Part shown: positions 61,810-64,000 of the stretch, one piece after another | How positions within the stretch are numbered: the stretch's first letter is position 1 | How the letters are laid out: the number at the start of each line of letters is the position of its first letter | NCBI RefSeq assembly: GCF_007858275.1 | Contig: NZ_VFEV01000017.1 | Location: forward strand, 62,001 to 126,000 | Source: Pseudomonas proteolytica | GTDB lineage: Bacteria; Pseudomonadota; Gammaproteobacteria; Pseudomonadales; Pseudomonadaceae | DNA: 64,000 nucleotides | Direction: 5' to 3' | The notes under the pieces: model-generated | What the model saw: the letters and a program-made list of their open reading frames with translations, nothing else | Told to the model about the DNA's origin: nothing | Database searches by the model: none | Translations under genes and position numbers: made by a program

Positions 61810-63093
61810 TTAGAATTTCGCTTCCAGATCCAACTGCAGGGTGTTGGTATCGGCGTTCTGCTGAGAGCGGCTGGAGTAATCTGCATCAGCCAAGAAGTAT
61901 GTAGCACCGATCCCAAAGTTCTTGTCGATGTCGTAACCCACCTTGAATTTGTGTCCACGCGAGCCGGTAGTACCGTAGGCAAAATCGGAATCAGTGAAGG
62001 CGCCGACCACAGCGTTGCGCTGAACATCGCGGTAGTTGTAATCGAGGTTGAAGTCATACACCCGAGTCTTGAGGCCCGTCAACCAAGCGGTGTCCTGGTT
62101 GCTGTCGGTCTCGTTGTTGACCACATATTGCCCATAGAGGGAGAGTGGGATTGGCAAGCCGCTGATGTCGATTTGGCCAAAGCCTTCGTACAGGCGAAAC
62201 TCGTTAGTGGAGTTGCCATTGACAGCCAGCGCACACGGCGTGCTGGTGCTGGTGCAGCGGCTGTCCTTGTCGTTGTCATAGCTATAGACGCTACCGCCCA
62301 AGGTGACCTTGAGGTTGTCGGACGGAGCGAAGCGGGCACCGAGCTGGCCGGCGTACAAGCGCAGATCGTGGCGAAATTGCACACCCTCGCCATCTACGCT
62401 GTCCTTGAGCGTGTAGTGACCAGCGCTGCCGAATAGCTCTGCGTCACCGAGCGGGTATTTGTAGGTGGCAGCTAAACCTTCAGGATTAATGTCACCGTCC
62501 CAGATCACATCTCCCATGCTCACCCATGGCTGCGCCATCTTGCCGCCGATAATATGAAGGTTCTTCACGGCTGTAGGGTGGAAATCGATGTAGGCCTGGT
62601 CCAACCACAGTTGTTTCTTGTCGAAGTAGTTGTCCAGGTCCTGGTTGGTGGAGCGGGCATCGTCACCACCTCCTGTAGCGATGCGGATACCGGCGTCAAC
62701 TTGTGGGTTGACTTCGCTATAGGCACCGAGACGAGCACGGATACGCTGGCGATCCTTGTCGCGACCACCGTTGTTGGGTTCACCGTCAATCTTGATTGTC
62801 TCTTGACGCACGCGCACGTCGCCTTTGATTTGGGTCTTGGCAGCCCAGGCCAACTTCTGTTCAAACGCCGTCAAGTCTTCCTTCTTGATTTGTTGACCGG
62901 CCAATTGTTGGTTGGCTTGCATGTCACGATTCAACTCGGTCTTCAACTCAGAATACTGCGCTGGCGTAATGGAGCCATTGGCTTTGAGCATTTCGAGCAG
63001 TTTCGCATCGACTGCGGCACCGGCCGGAACACTCATGGCCAACACCAAGCCACCACACAAGCCCGCTGCAATTCGTGTAGAAACAAAACGCAT
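61810..63093 (-). CDS. Putative outer-membrane porin (Porin_5-type)
   Basis: A 427-residue outer-membrane protein. The signal peptide is cut after AGA, followed by an N-terminal coiled coil (LLEMLKANGSITPAQYSELK), a barrel with GDVRVRQETIK, RQRIRARLGAYSEVNP and WLDQAYIDFHP, and a C-terminal LQLDLEAKF ending in Phe. This is the putative porin family seen in Pseudomonas; the solute is unknown. GGAG lies seven bases before the ATG at 63093. The two Cys residues near 286 and 292 may form a loop disulphide. It is intact, unlike its neighbours. Confidence 0.85.
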   Translation of the reverse strand: MRFVSTRIAAGLCGGLVLAMSVPAGAAVDAKLLEMLKANGSITPAQYSELKTELNRDMQANQQLAGQQIKKEDLTAFEQKLAWAAKTQIKGDVRVRQETIKIDGEPNNGGRDKDRQRIRARLGAYSEVNPQVDAGIRIATGGGDDARSTNQDLDNYFDKKQLWLDQAYIDFHPTAVKNLHIIGGKMAQPWVSMGDVIWDGDINPEGLAATYKYPLGDAELFGSAGHYTLKDSVDGEGVQFRHDLRLYAGQLGARFAPSDNLKVTLGGSVYSYDNDKDSRCTSTSTPCALAVNGNSTNEFRLYEGFGQIDISGLPIPLSLYGQYVVNNETDSNQDTAWLTGLKTRVYDFNLDYNYRDVQRNAVVGAFTDSDFAYGTTGSRGHKFKVGYDIDKNFGIGATYFLADADYSSRSQQNADTNTLQLDLEAKF

Positions 63094-63289
63094 ATTGATC
63101 TCCAAAATAAGATGAGATGGCGCAGGCCACCTCAAGAAAAAGCCAGCCTTAAAGACGCGTAAAAAAGGACTAGTTATCCCGCGCTCTAAAAACTGGCGCC
63201 ATTATTACCGGAGACCATTACAGAAAAGTGGCAATGTGATAGCAGTTCGATGACAGCGCCGTTTGATCGAAAAGGCTGCGTTAGAGCGG
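63094..63289. promoter_or_regulatory. Promoter region of the porin
   Basis: An AT-rich stretch upstream of the porin ribosome site, bounded by the broken MFS gene. No known operator was recognised. Confidence 0.35.
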
Positions 63290-64000
63290 TTAGTGCCACG
63301 AGGAAATGAAGATTTCTTGTTGGTCCGCGATACTCACTTGAATGTCAGGCCCCGCGCGTTCAGCGTAGTACCAGCCCTGCGCGCTTCCAGGCTTGGCCGA
63401 GATCCAGTAAGTGAGGATCGGCGACAGGATGCCGGCGCTGGCAGCGACCGCACCGATCACGACCAGCATCAACATAAAATCAGATGCCCAAGGTACAAGG
63501 AACAACCCAGCAGCCAGCACGGAGAATGCGGGTGCGATGAGCCATCGGGTCGTGTCCGGCTTAAACCAAGGTGAGAATACGATTGCTTGCATCCCAAACA
63601 TGACCAGGCTGCACTCGGTGAACATCAGCGCAATCTGATATGGACTCAAACCTAGTTCCTGTTTCCCACGCAGGGCGAGCCCGACCTCGAAGGTCCCGAC
63701 GCCCACCGAAACGATGAAAGTGAGGATGAGTAGTTTTGGCACGAGCCATGCTTTTTGATCGGCCAAGGCATTAGATATCTTCTTTGTCCGACCAAGGCCT
63801 TCAATACTTGGTACTGAAAACGCAACTCCACCGGCCACTAAAAAGGCGAACAGTCCCGTCACCGCGAGCGGAACCGCGACGGATCCTGCCGGCAAAGCGC
63901 GTTACGAACACGCTCAGCATCGGTCCAAGCAGGAAGCCGCTAATCCCTGTCATGCTGACGAACGCAAGCCGACGGGCCCGTCCCTGCTCGGTCGTCGCGA
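63290..64000 (-). pseudogene. MFS transporter, frameshifted and partial
   Basis: The minus strand encodes membrane helices of a major-facilitator protein: GFLLGPMLSVF near the right edge, then after a shift near 63895 PAGSVAVPLAVTGLFAFLVA, and FEVGLALRGKQELGLSPYQI, ALMFTECSLVMFGMQAIVF, ending ILSPILTYWISAKPGSAQGW. The final 25 residues do not look like an MFS C-terminus, so the 3' end is also lost. The 5' end lies beyond the window. A tetracycline-like drug exporter is possible but not supported. Confidence 0.75.

Noticed and set aside
1..64000. CRISPR arrays
   Set aside because: No regularly spaced direct repeats with unique spacers were seen; the C-rich tract at 4163-4192 is simple low-complexity repeat.
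1..64000. tRNA or rRNA genes
   Set aside because: No cloverleaf with a T-loop GGTTCGANTCC block or rRNA sequence was noticed in the gaps, so no att-type tRNA target can be named.

Overview
The window looks like accessory DNA from a Pseudomonas of the fluorescens/putida/syringae type. It carries a GI-type integrative and conjugative element (ICE) backbone of the PFGI-1/pKLC102 kind, a vibrioferrin siderophore cluster, and a decayed copper-resistance island with Pseudomonas-type proteins (OprD porins, DUF2790, CopRS, a PtrA-like protein). All identifications come from reading motifs and gene order; no database search was run.

Region 1 (1-29628) is the transfer half of the ICE. It starts with the tail of an upstream gene, then front genes (PAPS-reductase-like, DUF3577, DUF932, two HGDWG-motif paralogues) separated by structured leaders. 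The conjugation module follows in its usual order: PilL, a coiled-coil protein, TIGR03759, lytic transglycosylase, TIGR03765, coupling protein TraD, TIGR03747, [hipBA cargo], RAQPRD, TIGR03758, 03745, 03750, 03746, 03749, 03752, 03751, the VirB4-like ATPase, a DsbA-like protein, RadC, TIGR03757, 03756, 03755, a small membrane protein, TraG-N, DUF3742, [prlF-yhaV cargo] and the MobH relaxase. Many genes overlap as ATGA or GTGA and all reading frames are intact. No integrase or att site is visible.

Region 2 (29629-40398) begins with a scar of truncated genes. A Fur-box promoter then drives a citrate-synthase-like aldolase, a TonB receptor and a five-gene set matching pvsABCDE: ATP-grasp ligase, NIS synthetase, MFS exporter, NIS synthetase and PLP decarboxylase. 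The unit should make, export and take up a vibrioferrin-type carboxylate siderophore.

Region 3 (40399-42800) is a pile of broken mobile-element pieces: a recombinase-module accessory protein, a transposase N-terminus, an IS21 istA/istB fragment and a coiled-coil fragment.

Region 4 (42800-56610) is a copper island. It holds copRS, a PtrA-like protein, a cupredoxin, a copB remnant, a His-rich cytochrome c, a DUF411 protein, collapsed cus efflux genes, a fragment of a nuclease-like gene, a thioredoxin-reductase-like flavoprotein, DUF305 and a Cys-rich copper-storage protein. Two DUF2790-oprD cassettes face in opposite directions. One porin is shredded and the other carries a single nonsense codon. 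Six copies of a TTAC/TGAC-N6-GTAA/GTCA box sit upstream of these genes and suggest a CopR regulon.

Region 5 (56610-64000) contains group II intron remnants around a frameshifted IS110 element, two damaged IS630 elements with a related MITE, an orphan KorA/TrfB-like protein, an intact porin and a broken MFS gene at the right edge. Frameshifts are concentrated right of 46 kb and absent from the ICE and siderophore genes.
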